A stretch of 32,089 bases of DNA from Lachnospiraceae bacterium (GCA_017428265.1 JAFRRD010000051.1:1-32089), one strand, 5' to 3'. Shown: positions 22,641-31,100, counted from the stretch's first letter. Numbers and translations: made by a program. Notes: generated by a model not told the origin, from the sequence alone.

Positions 22641-22854
22641 CTTCTTCTCCTTTGTCGATCTCCCGGATGCGGGTGATCAGTACCCAGATCATGCCGACGC
22701 CCAGTGCTGCGAGCGGAACGGCAAGAAGGAACAGCAGCGGCTTCGTCATCGCCGCCGCAAAGAACAGCATGTAAATGTACACCGCGAGGTATCCCACGAA
22801 GAGGACCGCGATAACGATCGGAGCGATCATTTTCTTTCCGTGTTCTTTTTTCAT
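22621..22854 (-). CDS. Small two-helix membrane protein, conserved but uncharacterised
   Basis: A 77-residue protein with a basic start (MKKEHGKKMIAP), membrane helices at about 9-30 and 36-58, and an acidic tail ending IREIDKGEEDDLSNY. I associate this pattern with a small Lachnospiraceae family of unknown function often found next to ybjQ. AAGGAG lies 7 bases before the ATG at 22854. A longer upstream frame passes through a terminator and is rejected. It overlaps ybjQ by 20 bases. Confidence 0.8.
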   Translation of the reverse strand: MKKEHGKKMIAPIVIAVLFVGYLAVYIYMLFFAAAMTKPLLFLLAVPLAALGVGMIWVLITRIREIDKGEEDDLSNY

Positions 22855-22888
22855 CTCTGCTCTCCTTCCGCTTCCAATATGCCACAAA

Positions 22889-22926
22889 AAAGGGAAATGT
22901 GCAAGAAAAAACCTGCCATTTCCCTT
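22889..22926 (-). terminator. Terminator of the DUF2179 gene
   Basis: AAGGGAAATG (22890-22899) pairs with CATTTCCCTT (22917-22926) through 10 bp with a 17-base loop. The minus strand continues TTTTTTG after the stem. It lies 39 bases after the DUF2179 stop and just upstream of the small membrane gene. Confidence 0.8.
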
Positions 22927-22964
22927 CTTTGCGCTGCCCTGCCGCCGTGCGGCGGGAGCGCAGT

Positions 22965-23726
22965 TCATTTTCCTTTTCTTGCCGGCATGCTCTCCGCGGT
23001 GACCTGAGCCGCCCTCTTGTTCTTCTGTGCCTCGACGCGGTCGTCGCGCAGGGCCAGCATGATCTTCAGCGAATCCGTCCGTGTGATGCGGAACTGCTTT
23101 TCAAAAGCCGGGACCAGTCGCTTTTCCAGCCCGAAAACGCCCTTTTTCCGCTCTGCCGTATACATTTCGTACGCCTTGTGATAGTCTTCGGCGCTCAGGA
23201 TCTTCGCATGGTCGTACCCGCCCACGCGGCTGACCGTGTTCTGGATCATGATCATGGCTTTCGGGTCCACGCGGTTGATGTTTTCCCGGAAGATCCGGAC
23301 CTGCTTGCGGTCGATCGTAGACAGGACGAGGTACTTCGGCGTGCCGTCGCGCCCCGCTTCGACGTTCAGCACCGTCAGGCCGTAGCCGAAGGAGCGAAGG
23401 TAATCCAGCACCTGCGCATCCCGGCCGCTCGTCACCACCTGCATGGTGACCTGGCCGCTCACGATGGCGCCGGCGAGCTTGCCGCCCACGAAGGTCCCGG
23501 CTGCGTAGCCGCCGGCATAGGAGACCGCGGTGAGGATCGCGGGGGCGTCGCCGGTCAGAGCGTCCTTGACGACCATGTACCAGATGAAAACTTCCAGAAA
23601 ACCGATAAGAGCAGACAGCAGCGTCTTCTCCTTGACCGTCAGGATCGTACGGATCGTCCCGAGCGAGACGTCGATGATCCTGCAGAAGAAGATCGTCAGG
23701 CAGCTGATCAGAATATGTGTGTTCAT
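22965..23726 (-). CDS. UPF0316/DUF2179 family membrane protein
   Basis: A 253-residue protein. Residues 1-80 hold three membrane helices with FFCRIIDVSLGTIRTILTVK and the paired LIGFLEVFIWY, matching the DUF5698 part of UPF0316. Residues about 90-175 are the DUF2179 domain (LRSFGYGLTVLNVEAGRDGT, then RIFRENINRVDPKAMIMIQN). The C-terminus is a basic extension longer than usual (KNKRAAQVTAESMPARKGK). Its function is unknown. The ATG at 23726 is preferred over 23735 because GAGG lies 10 bases before it and only one base before the other. Confidence 0.9.
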   Translation of the reverse strand: MNTHILISCLTIFFCRIIDVSLGTIRTILTVKEKTLLSALIGFLEVFIWYMVVKDALTGDAPAILTAVSYAGGYAAGTFVGGKLAGAIVSGQVTMQVVTSGRDAQVLDYLRSFGYGLTVLNVEAGRDGTPKYLVLSTIDRKQVRIFRENINRVDPKAMIMIQNTVSRVGGYDHAKILSAEDYHKAYEMYTAERKKGVFGLEKRLVPAFEKQFRITRTDSLKIMLALRDDRVEAQKNKRAAQVTAESMPARKGK

Positions 23727-23745
23727 AACAGTCATACCTCTTCTC

Positions 23746-23779
23746 CGCGCGCCTTTTTTGCGCGCGAGCCCCTATTATA
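23746..23779 (-). promoter_or_regulatory. Promoter with 5'-terminal hairpin of the DUF2179 gene
   Basis: Minus strand TGTTATAAT (TATAAT at 23779-23774) is an extended -10. The expected start point near 23767 coincides with the base of a perfect 7-bp stem CGCGCGC/GCGCGCG (23766-23760 with 23752-23746), so the mRNA would begin with a stem-loop just before its ribosome site. Confidence 0.6.
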
Positions 23780-23828
23780 ACACACAATTTTTAAAATGCT
23801 ACCCCAAATTTATTCTTTTTTCAGCCTG

Positions 23829-24956
23829 TCAAAACTGATCGGGCTGCGCGTTTCTCCGCGCCCTGCGGCGGGACAGTCCGTTCACGATGATGCCGAAGAT
23901 CACCAGCCCCAGTCCGATGCCGGCCGCGGTCAGATTCCTCGTCTGATGGAAGCCCAGGAAGGCTTCGGAGAGGGAATACGCAAAATAGTTTTCCTCCGCG
24001 AGCCCCTGCCAGAACGTACCCCGCTCCGGATGAAGCGCGCCCGATGCGGCCAGGGGACCGCAGACCGTGATCAGCAGGGCGCCGATCCCGATGAACGCGT
24101 CTCCGACGATGTGCCGGTCGGCGACAAAGTACAGGAGGACGAGGACGGCAATGACGGCGATCAGAACATAGCCCGGCAGCATGGAAAATGCTATATCCAG
24201 GACTTTCTCTTCTTCGGCTCCCATCTGGCGGCGCAGGTAGGCCGTGTTCAGATCCTTCGGCATCTCTTCCGCCAGTTTTTCCGAGATCTGATCCTTATAC
24301 ATGCCGGGGAACAGTTCCTCTTTCAGGAATTCGATCAGAAGAGCCCTGTCTTTTTCTTCAACTTTTCCCGTCTCCCGGAACGTCCAGATCATTTCGTCAT
24401 ACTTTTTAGCCGGATCGTGCTTCTTCAGATGATTCTCAAGCCTCTCCGTAAAGTCGGCATCCACCTCTCCGGCGATGACATAATCCGCCGCGACCTCAAG
24501 GTTTTTTTGAGAGAAGCTGGGGAGCAGGTCCTCAAGCAGATGCCAGTTTTCCTCCACGAACACGTCGATCTCATTTGCCGTGAGACCGGCATAGCTCGTT
24601 CCGTTTTTGAGGTCCTCCAGGATCTCGCCGACTTCCCGGGCGATAAACGATCTGAGCGTGGACCCTTCGAGCTTTTCTTTCATCTCGGCTGCCGTAACAG
24701 CTTCGGAACCGAATGCTTTATTGACCGATTCGGTCATCCTGTCGAGAAGCGTCCCGTTCCCGTTGCCGCCGACGTCCGAAAGTTTGATCTCGTCCAATTC
24801 GATGCTGTCAAGGCAGTATTCGATCCCCTTCTGCGAAAGGATATCCCGCAGTTCCCACCAGAAGACCCCCACCGTCAGGGGAGCAAGCAGCAGGATCGAT
24901 AAAAAGACCGAAGCGATCACGGACCCTGCCGTTCTGCGTTTCCGTTGTTCAGGCAT
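23829..24956 (-). CDS. Four-helix membrane protein of unknown function
   Basis: A 375-residue protein: a basic N-terminus, one membrane helix at about 12-34, an outward domain of about 220 residues rich in Glu and Lys helices (MKEKLEGSTLRSFIAREVGE and similar), then three membrane helices at about 258-280, 288-310 and 342-362, and a basic tail. I do not recognise a family. The layout suggests a surface sensor or scaffold, but there is no catalytic motif. The ATG at 24956 has GGAGG at 8 bases; a TTG two codons earlier is less likely. It is downstream of the esterase gene by 50 bases in the same direction. Confidence 0.82.
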   Translation of the reverse strand: MPEQRKRRTAGSVIASVFLSILLLAPLTVGVFWWELRDILSQKGIEYCLDSIELDEIKLSDVGGNGNGTLLDRMTESVNKAFGSEAVTAAEMKEKLEGSTLRSFIAREVGEILEDLKNGTSYAGLTANEIDVFVEENWHLLEDLLPSFSQKNLEVAADYVIAGEVDADFTERLENHLKKHDPAKKYDEMIWTFRETGKVEEKDRALLIEFLKEELFPGMYKDQISEKLAEEMPKDLNTAYLRRQMGAEEEKVLDIAFSMLPGYVLIAVIAVLVLLYFVADRHIVGDAFIGIGALLITVCGPLAASGALHPERGTFWQGLAEENYFAYSLSEAFLGFHQTRNLTAAGIGLGLVIFGIIVNGLSRRRARRNAQPDQF

Positions 24957-25006
24957 ATGCAAAACCTCCGATTTCCGGCAAGCCGGTTATGCTTTGTTTC
25001 CCGTTT

Positions 25007-25771
25007 TCAGTCCTTCGGACAGAGATAATCCATGAAAACAGGGATGCGTTTTTCCCAGGCGGCTTCATTGTGCACGGCGCCCGGGACGACCCGCGCCGCC
25101 GTATGCGCACCGGCCCGGGAGAGCCCGGCCGCCGTCCGGAACATCTCCGCCCAGTGGCCGGCGCAGCGTCCGCCCCATTCCGCGCTGCCGTAGTCCATAT
25201 AGACGCGGGTCGGCTGCGCGAGCGGCATTTTCTCCCTGATGAGGGCCGCCATCTGCCGGGGATGCAGGAAAAGGCAGGGCGAAAGGGCCGCGCCGCGGGA
25301 GAAGACGTCGTTGTACGCGATCATGGCCCAGACTGTCATGAGGCCGCCCATGGAGCTTCCCGCGAGCATCGTATGGTCCCGGTCGGGGAGCGTGCGGAAT
25401 TCTTCATCGATTGCGGGTTTCAGAGTCTTCGCAATCCAGTCCATCGTCTCTTTTCCGCGACCCTCGATGAAGCCGGTCTGCCGGCGGTCGAAGTCCCAGG
25501 GCGAATATTCGGACAGCCTTCTGTTGCCTTCCGGATTGCACTCGACGCCGACGAGGATGAGCGGCAGCTTCGTTTTCTGCAGGTATTCCTTCATGCCCCA
25601 GCTTTTGCCGTAGGTCGCGTGGCTGTTGTAGAAAACGTTGTGGCCGTCAAACATATAGAGAACGGGATAACGGCGCTCCGACGCCTCATAGTCCTTCGGA
25701 AGGTAAATGTAGAGCCTGCGCGGCTTTTCGGTCGGCAGGGCGGGGATCCGGATCTTGCGGACGATGATCAT
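25007..25771 (-). CDS. Alpha/beta-hydrolase esterase (esterase D/YbbA-like)
   Basis: A 254-residue cytoplasmic hydrolase. The opening (RRLYIYLPKDYEASERRYPV, then LYMFDGHN) and SSMGGLMTVWAM match the putative-esterase family PF00756. The nucleophile is Ser140 in GSSMGG and the catalytic His is in VHNEAAWEKR near the C-terminus. Substrates of relatives include S-formylglutathione and siderophore esters; here the substrate is open. AGAGGAG lies 7 bases before the ATG. It follows the PatB-type gene by 18 bases, so the pair is an operon. Confidence 0.9.
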   Translation of the reverse strand: MIIVRKIRIPALPTEKPRRLYIYLPKDYEASERRYPVLYMFDGHNVFYNSHATYGKSWGMKEYLQKTKLPLILVGVECNPEGNRRLSEYSPWDFDRRQTGFIEGRGKETMDWIAKTLKPAIDEEFRTLPDRDHTMLAGSSMGGLMTVWAMIAYNDVFSRGAALSPCLFLHPRQMAALIREKMPLAQPTRVYMDYGSAEWGGRCAGHWAEMFRTAAGLSRAGAHTAARVVPGAVHNEAAWEKRIPVFMDYLCPKD

Positions 25772-25789
25772 GCGGTTTCTCCTCTTTGA

Positions 25790-27007
25790 TCAGGCATTGA
25801 AAATGTATCTGTCCATCCGTTCGAAGGCTTCACGGATGCGCTGTGTCGGGGAGGCGAGGTTCAGGCGGATGCATTCGGGCGCCTGGAAAAGGCTGCCGTC
25901 CTGCCAGCCGACGCCATAGTCCCAGCCCTTCTGCAGGAGCTCCGCCGGCGTCATGCCGTGCGCGGCGAGCCATTTGCTGCAGTCGAGGAACATCATGTAG
26001 GTGCCCTCGGAGCGGAAGGCCGACACGCCTTCAAAGCGGTCGCGCACGCAGTCCGCGCCGAGGTTGACGTTTTCCGTCAGCACGGGCAGGAGCTGGTCCA
26101 GCCAGCTTTCGCCCTCCGCGCTGTAGGCGCCGATCAGAGCGTACTGCGAAAGGACGTTCATGGAATTGTAATGGACCCGGGCGCCGATGCTTTCCACGCG
26201 CTCGCGGAGCGTTTTATCGTAAATGACGTGGTAGCTGCCGATGAGCCCGGCCAGATTGAAGGTCTTGGACGGCGCATAGAGCCCGACGACATGGGTCTTC
26301 GCCCAGTCGCTCACCGACTGTGCGGGAGTACATTTCGCACCGTTTATCAAAAGATCGGACCAGATCTCGTCGGAAATGACGCCGACGCCGTTCCGCTCAT
26401 AAATTGCCATCGCTTCGGCGATCTCTTCCTTCGTCCAGACGCGCCCGCAGGGGTTGTGGGGATTACAGAAAATGGCTGCGTGGATGTGATTTTCACGGAT
26501 CTTTTGCTCCATGTCCTCAAAGTCCATGCGCCAGACGCCGTCTGCGTCGCGCACGAGCGGACTGTGGACGATCTTGAAGCCCGCGTCCTCCACGCTGTGC
26601 GTAAAGCCCATGTAGGTCGGGCTGTGCAGGAGGACCTTTTCTCCGGGCACGGCAAAGAGTTTAAGCGCAGAAACCACGCCGCCCAGCACGCCGTTTTCAT
26701 AGCCGATCACGGAGCGGTCAAGGTCGGCCACGCCCTTGCGGCGCGCGTGCCAGTCGATGATCGCCTCATAATAGGCATCCGAAGGGGAAAAATAACCGAA
26801 GGCCGGGTGCTCGATCCGGCGGATCATTTCCTCCTGCACCGACTTCGGCACGGGGAAATTCATGTCGGCGACCCACATCGGGATGCTGTCGAAGCCCTCT
26901 TTCGGCGCGGTCGGCGCGAAGCCCTTCCAGAGCGGGTCCCCGATCGCATCCACGGCGATCGCGTCATGCCCGCGGCGGTCCAGCAGCGCGGTAAAATCGT
27001 ATGTCAC
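25790..27007 (-). CDS. PatB/MalY-type PLP-dependent C-S lyase/aminotransferase
   Basis: A 405-residue fold-type I PLP enzyme. The PLP lysine is Lys248 in APSKTFNLAGL. Other markers are IPMWVADMNFPVP near the start (typical of MalY/PatB cystathionine beta-lyases), NPHNPCGRVW and ISDEIWSDL. Enzymes of this group cleave cystathionine or other cysteine conjugates to pyruvate, ammonia and a thiol. The start is a GTG at 27007 with AGGAGG at 7 bases; the longer frame from 27052 crosses a hairpin and lacks a site. It is co-transcribed with the esterase. Confidence 0.93.
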   Translation of the reverse strand: MTYDFTALLDRRGHDAIAVDAIGDPLWKGFAPTAPKEGFDSIPMWVADMNFPVPKSVQEEMIRRIEHPAFGYFSPSDAYYEAIIDWHARRKGVADLDRSVIGYENGVLGGVVSALKLFAVPGEKVLLHSPTYMGFTHSVEDAGFKIVHSPLVRDADGVWRMDFEDMEQKIRENHIHAAIFCNPHNPCGRVWTKEEIAEAMAIYERNGVGVISDEIWSDLLINGAKCTPAQSVSDWAKTHVVGLYAPSKTFNLAGLIGSYHVIYDKTLRERVESIGARVHYNSMNVLSQYALIGAYSAEGESWLDQLLPVLTENVNLGADCVRDRFEGVSAFRSEGTYMMFLDCSKWLAAHGMTPAELLQKGWDYGVGWQDGSLFQAPECIRLNLASPTQRIREAFERMDRYIFNA

Positions 27008-27035
27008 GGCATTTCCTCCTGTCTGCAGCTCATGA

Positions 27036-27063
27036 GCCCGGCCTCTGATCATCGGGGCCGGGC
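27036..27063. other. GC hairpin between the lipoprotein and PatB genes
   Basis: GCCCGGCC (27036-27043) pairs with GGCCGGGC (27056-27063) around a 12-base loop. There is no T run on the minus strand, so it is more likely an attenuator, RNA-processing site or degraded terminator than an efficient stop. Confidence 0.5.
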
Positions 27064-27085
27064 ATTTCGTGCCTTTGCGGATCTG

Positions 27086-27808
27086 TCAGTTTCCCGCCGG
27101 TGCAGCAGGCGTGTATTTATCCCGTTGCATGTAGGCGCCGCCGTCGGCTCCGGTCTGCTTGTTCATCCAGAAGCCGTCCTTCCGGACCTCAAACCAGACC
27201 GCATCGCTGACGTAGGGATACAGGGTGCAGTAAAAGCCTTTTTCCTGCAGCGCCAGAAGCAGCCTGTCAACCTCTTCGGTGCCCAGGTTGATCAGTTCGG
27301 CACTGACCAGATCAACGATCAGGATGCTTTCGAGCCCGACTTTTTCCGCAGCGATCTGCATAAGCTCTTCCAGGCTGCCGGCAGCATGGCCGGACAGCGC
27401 CGCATTTTCCACTTTTTCGAAATCCACGGAGACCTTTATGATCCCTTCTCCCAGGACTTCCGTGACCAGAGCCTGCAGTTTGTCCTCTGCCTCCTGCCTT
27501 AAGTACAGGCAGTAATAGTCATCGGTGGCCGCATTTCCTTCGCTCCGGGAGACCCAGACGGTAAAGGAATCCCCGTAGGCCTTGGAACTGACCGCAAACG
27601 GGACCGACGACATCTTGTCCGAGAAGTCCACGCGCGCATCGCTGAGCGTGAAGGTATCGGACACGGCCTTGTTGTTCTGCAGCGCCTTGACGTATTCCGC
27701 AGCTTTTGCGTGCAGCTTCTTCTCTTCGTTCTTCGTGCAGCCGGACAGGGCTCCGGCCAGAAGGACGAGGGCCAGAGCAGCCGCTGCGAGACGCATCATT
27801 TTCTTCAT
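27086..27808 (-). CDS. Lipoprotein of unknown function
   Basis: A 240-residue lipoprotein: signal peptide, lipobox LSGC (Cys24), then a helical Lys/Glu start (NEEKKLHAKAAEYVKALQNN) and a mixed domain with DYYCLYLRQEAEDKLQALVT and YPYVSDAVWFEVRKDGFWMN. The tail is Ala/Pro-rich. The family is not recognised. AAGGAAGG lies upstream of the ATG. It is 12 bases after the stop of the LEA-like gene and is co-transcribed with it, so the two may act on the same substrate or structure. Confidence 0.85.
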   Translation of the reverse strand: MKKMMRLAAAALALVLLAGALSGCTKNEEKKLHAKAAEYVKALQNNKAVSDTFTLSDARVDFSDKMSSVPFAVSSKAYGDSFTVWVSRSEGNAATDDYYCLYLRQEAEDKLQALVTEVLGEGIIKVSVDFEKVENAALSGHAAGSLEELMQIAAEKVGLESILIVDLVSAELINLGTEEVDRLLLALQEKGFYCTLYPYVSDAVWFEVRKDGFWMNKQTGADGGAYMQRDKYTPAAPAGN

Positions 27809-27820
27809 AAAACACCTTCC

Positions 27821-28996
27821 TTATCCGACGACTGTCGTCTGGGAGACCGGGATGCGGTCGATATGGCCGTAAAACTTGATCGTGACCGGGCCGCCCTCCG
27901 GCGAATGCAGTTCAAAGACGACCTTGTCATTGCCGTAGACGCGGATGACGTACGGGAACGGCGCGTCGTAGTCCTTTTCGTAACGGTCGGTATAGACGCC
28001 CCAGGGCGTTACGGCCTTGCCGGCAGCATTAATGTTCCCGCCGTCGCCGCTCAGTTCCGCGTGGGCGTTCGCCATCCCGAGCACGCCGGAGATCGCATAG
28101 CTCTGCGCGATGTCGCCGCTCGTCATATGGTAGTCCCAGTCGAACCAGTAGGAGTCCGGCTCGCTTTCCGTCTCAAAATCCTTTTTCCCGGCGGCCATCT
28201 GCGCGAGCATCGGCCCCGCGATCGCGTCTGTATAGGGGTCTGAAGGCTTCTGCACGACCTCATGGTTCTCGTCCATGACCAGATCCAGGGAACCGATGAA
28301 GCCCTCTTCCTTCTCCTTGTTGTACGGCGACAGCTTCATGATGAAGTTATCGTTGCGGAACCAGCCGGCCATCCGGTTCGCGGAGGTCCGCCCGCCGAGC
28401 GAGCCGATCATCGCGGTGATGCCCGAAAGGTCCGCGCCGTAGACAAGCGCGAGGCTCCCCTTGTAAACGCCGTCCCGCGCCGGGCCGACGTGTGAGCAGG
28501 AAAGCTGCAGGCCGTATTTCATCTTCGCAAGGCCCATGGCGTCCAGCGCCGAGGTATCGTCGACCGTGACGGTCCAGACGTAACCGCTGTTTGCCGCCTG
28601 GTCGTTTTTCCATTCGTTGTCCAGTTTGTCCCAGAAGGAATCCACGCCGCCTTCGCCCCAGCCGGGCTTTACGCCTTCCGCATCCGCGGCGGCGCCGGCC
28701 GCGCTGCAGGCCGCAGCGGCTTCCTCAAAGGTCGCGGGACCCGCATTTTCCGCCGTTTCTCCGGCCTTCGCGTCCGCATTTTCCTTCTTTTCCGCCGATT
28801 GTGCAAGGCTCTCCGCCGCCTTTTCCGCGGCCTTGTGCGCCGCATCGGCGACCTTGTCTTCCGCCTTTTGCACGGCGCCGGAGATCTTATCCTCCGCCTT
28901 CTGCACGACCGGTTTGATGACGCTTTGCGTTCCCTGCTTCACGGCATCGCCTATCTTCTCTGCTGCCTTATTCAACAATTTGTCCAAGAGTCCCAT
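27821..28996 (-). CDS. Protein with LEA-like helical N-terminus, unknown function
   Basis: A 391-residue protein with no signal peptide. Residues 5-85 are almost only Ala, Lys, Glu, Asp, Gln and Val, with VQKAEDK repeated at 31 and 42, an 11-residue period typical of LEA- or apolipoprotein-like amphipathic helices. After an Ala-rich linker, residues about 105-391 form a separate domain with many Trp, Tyr and Asp (EGGVDSFWDKLDNEWKNDQA, later YWFDWDYHMTSGDIAQSYAI). I do not recognise that domain. GGGAGG lies 5 bases before the ATG. It is the first gene of a two-gene unit with a lipoprotein. Confidence 0.83.
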   Translation of the reverse strand: MGLLDKLLNKAAEKIGDAVKQGTQSVIKPVVQKAEDKISGAVQKAEDKVADAAHKAAEKAAESLAQSAEKKENADAKAGETAENAGPATFEEAAAACSAAGAAADAEGVKPGWGEGGVDSFWDKLDNEWKNDQAANSGYVWTVTVDDTSALDAMGLAKMKYGLQLSCSHVGPARDGVYKGSLALVYGADLSGITAMIGSLGGRTSANRMAGWFRNDNFIMKLSPYNKEKEEGFIGSLDLVMDENHEVVQKPSDPYTDAIAGPMLAQMAAGKKDFETESEPDSYWFDWDYHMTSGDIAQSYAISGVLGMANAHAELSGDGGNINAAGKAVTPWGVYTDRYEKDYDAPFPYVIRVYGNDKVVFELHSPEGGPVTIKFYGHIDRIPVSQTTVVG

Positions 28997-29186
28997 GCTG
29001 ACCTCCCTGCCGCTGCGCGGACTTTATGTCTGATCCCAAGTGTTTCTTATGTTCCACGCTGCCTTTCCGTTCGCCGCGGTCCTTGACCGTTGGTCCCGGA
29101 TAGCCGAAAAATGCCGCCGCGGCCGGAGGCCGGCGGTGCTGTAAATTATATTATACCACAGACAGAGGGCCTGTGTCCTCTTTTTC

Positions 29187-30068
29187 TTATTCGGTCGGTG
29201 CCTGTTCGCTTTCGGCGGCCTGCCGGCGGAGATTCAGCAGGTTGTAGACCAGTATGGAAATAAAGACGATCGCGGCGCCGATAAGGGAAAGCGGCGTCAG
29301 CATTTCGCCGTAGAAGACCGCGACCAGGACCGGGTTCAGCACCGGCTCCACCCCGCTGATCAGGCTCGCCCGGATGGGCGGCGTGATCTCCAGGCCTTTG
29401 GTCAGGAAGACATAGGCAAGGCCCAGCTGGAAAATGCCCAGGATCAGGATCGGGATCCAGACCTCCCACCCGGCGGACAGGGGCCGCTCCGCGATCAGAA
29501 AAGGCAGGCCGGTCAGAACGTTCAGCACCATGCCGATAAAAACGGAAGACAGACTGTCCGAGTCTTCGTGGGCATTCAGCATGAACACGCCGGCATAGGA
29601 GATGCCGGAAATGAGAGCCAGGATATCTCCGAGAAGATGCCCCGAGGACAGGCTGTCCACGAAAAAGCAGACTACTCCGGAAAAAACAAGGATCGCCGCG
29701 ATGAGGTCCAGCCGACCCGGCTTCTTTTTGATGAGAAGCGACGAGAAGACCATGACCCAGATGGGTGCCGTAAACTGCAGGATGATCGTGTTGCCGGCGG
29801 TCGTGAGTTTATTGGCCAGGCAGTAAAGGATATTGGTCCCGAGGATCGCAAGCGCACCGACGATCACCGTGTGGTTGATGACGAGCTTATGGCGGCTCAG
29901 GCGGAAAAAGACGGCAAGCACGAGGACCGAAAAAATGTTCCGCGCGCTGTTGATGGCAAGGGCGTTCCAGGGGATCAGTTTCATGCACAGGCCGCCGATG
30001 CTGAATAAGACCGCAGCCAGCAAAACAAAAATCGTGCCCTTCAGGGCAGATGAACGTGTATTCTGCAT
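29187..30068 (-). CDS. EamA/DMT-family exporter
   Basis: A 293-residue membrane protein with ten predicted helices in two EamA repeats: FVLLAAVLFSIGGLCMKLIP, then ILQFTAPIWVMVFSSLLIKK, and in the second half SGVEPVLNPVLVAVFYGEML. It probably exports amino acids or small metabolites. The C-terminal tail is short and polar. AGGAGG lies 6 bases before the ATG. It follows the YgjP-type gene by 10 bases, so it is the third gene of the msrC operon. It is not closely similar to the other EamA protein in this window. Confidence 0.92.
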   Translation of the reverse strand: MQNTRSSALKGTIFVLLAAVLFSIGGLCMKLIPWNALAINSARNIFSVLVLAVFFRLSRHKLVINHTVIVGALAILGTNILYCLANKLTTAGNTIILQFTAPIWVMVFSSLLIKKKPGRLDLIAAILVFSGVVCFFVDSLSSGHLLGDILALISGISYAGVFMLNAHEDSDSLSSVFIGMVLNVLTGLPFLIAERPLSAGWEVWIPILILGIFQLGLAYVFLTKGLEITPPIRASLISGVEPVLNPVLVAVFYGEMLTPLSLIGAAIVFISILVYNLLNLRRQAAESEQAPTE

Positions 30069-30078
30069 ACCGGTCCTC

Positions 30079-30507
30079 CTATCCGAAGAAAAAGCGAAAA
30101 CGGCGGCGTTTCCGCTTCAGCGTTTCCTTCGGCAGCATCCGGATCAGGCCGGCGCCGTTTTTCTTCAGCCAGTCCTGGGCCTGTTTATATTCCGGGTAAA
30201 AACGCTTTACCATAAAGTAAAAGTACTTCGAGTGGTTCATGTATTTCAGGTGGCAGAGTTCGTGCACCACCACGCTGTCCAGGGCCTCCGACGGCGCGAG
30301 CAGGAGCAGGGCGTTGAAATTGAGATTCCCTTCCTTCGTGCAGCTGCCCCAGCGGGTCTTCTGGGTGCGGACGGTGATGCGGCCGGGCTCGACCTTCATA
30401 AGCGGCGCATAGTACGCCACGCGCTCGAGGAACACGGGCCGCGCCTTTTTGACGAGCGCCTTACGCTCCTCTTCCGTGAAGCGCTTGCCGTCCTTCGGGA
30501 AACTCAT
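30079..30507 (-). CDS. YgjP-like (DUF45) zinc metallopeptidase
   Basis: A 142-residue protein with the WLM/SprT-related YgjP fold: RTQKTRWGSC, then the zinc motif HELCH at 82-86 and the third His ligand at 92 in NHSKYFY. The C-terminus is unusually basic (KRKRRRFRF), suggesting nucleic-acid or membrane contact. The start is uncertain. The ATG at 30507 lies 10 bases after the msrC stop without a site of its own. A GTG at 30525 overlaps msrC by 8 bases and has AAGGAAG about 9 bases upstream. Either way translation is likely coupled to msrC. Confidence 0.88.
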   Translation of the reverse strand: MSFPKDGKRFTEEERKALVKKARPVFLERVAYYAPLMKVEPGRITVRTQKTRWGSCTKEGNLNFNALLLLAPSEALDSVVVHELCHLKYMNHSKYFYFMVKRFYPEYKQAQDWLKKNGAGLIRMLPKETLKRKRRRFRFFFG

Positions 30508-30517
30508 GGGATCGGGT

Positions 30518-30988
30518 TCATGCACGGCCGAACACTTCCTTTTCCAGGATCCGGGCAAAGGCTTCGAGACCCTCGGCGTCTTCTTCCGTAAAGCGCGCCG
30601 GGCTTGCGGAATCAAGGTCCAGCACGCCCGCCACCGCGCCGTTTGCGTCAAAGAGCGGCACCACGATCTCTGAGCGGGAGGCCGCGTCGCAGGCGATATG
30701 GCCCGGAAAGGCGTGAACGTCCGGGACCAGCTGGGTCCTTCGTGTCTGTGCGGCCGTGCCGCATACGCCCCGTCCCCAGGGGATCTCGATGCACGCGGTC
30801 TTTCCCTGGAAGGGGCCGAGGACGAGCATCTGCCCGTCGGCTGTGGGGGAAGTCAGATAAAAGCCTGCCCAGCTCACGTCCGGCAGCATCTGATACAGCA
30901 GCGCTGCCGCATTTGCCAGATTCGCAGTCCGGTGCGGTACGCCGCTGACCAGGCTCTCAAGGCACATGTTGATCTCCGTGTATGTCAT
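30518..30988 (-). CDS. msrC: Free-methionine-(R)-sulfoxide reductase (GAF-domain fRMsr)
   Basis: A 156-residue GAF-domain enzyme that reduces free methionine-R-sulfoxide. The three redox cysteines are present: Cys66 and Cys76 in ACIEIPWGRGVCGTAA and Cys100 in HAFPGHIACDAASRSEIVVP, which is diagnostic for fRMsr. AAGGAG lies 8 bases before the ATG. It heads an operon with a YgjP-type peptidase and an EamA exporter. A dispersed palindromic repeat sits directly upstream, so its promoter must lie within or beyond the repeat. Confidence 0.94.
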   Translation of the reverse strand: MTYTEINMCLESLVSGVPHRTANLANAAALLYQMLPDVSWAGFYLTSPTADGQMLVLGPFQGKTACIEIPWGRGVCGTAAQTRRTQLVPDVHAFPGHIACDAASRSEIVVPLFDANGAVAGVLDLDSASPARFTEEDAEGLEAFARILEKEVFGRA

Positions 30989-31008
30989 GATAAGTACTCC
31001 TTTTTTCG

Positions 31009-31100
31009 AGAAGATCCTTCGTCGCTTCCGCTCCTCAGGATGACAAAAGCTGTGTCATCCTGAGCGAAGCACCCGCAGGGTACAAGCGAAGGATCTTCTT
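31009..31100. repeat. Dispersed palindromic repeat, copy 3
   Basis: Two arms face outward around AAAGCTG: the left arm begins AGAAGATCCTTCGTCGC and ends CTCAGGATGACA, and the right arm begins TGTCATCCTGAGCGAAGC and ends GAAGGATCTTCTT. The right arm is nearly identical to the left arm of the copy at 9332. It could fold as one long hairpin between the msrC and cyclodeaminase genes. Confidence 0.9.

Noticed and set aside
22855-22968. N-terminal extension of the small two-helix protein
   Set aside because: It would translate through a terminator hairpin; a good ribosome site marks the ATG at 22854.
25958-27502. 514-codon plus-strand frame spanning two genes
   Set aside because: Runs antisense through the PatB-type gene and the lipoprotein gene; no family features.
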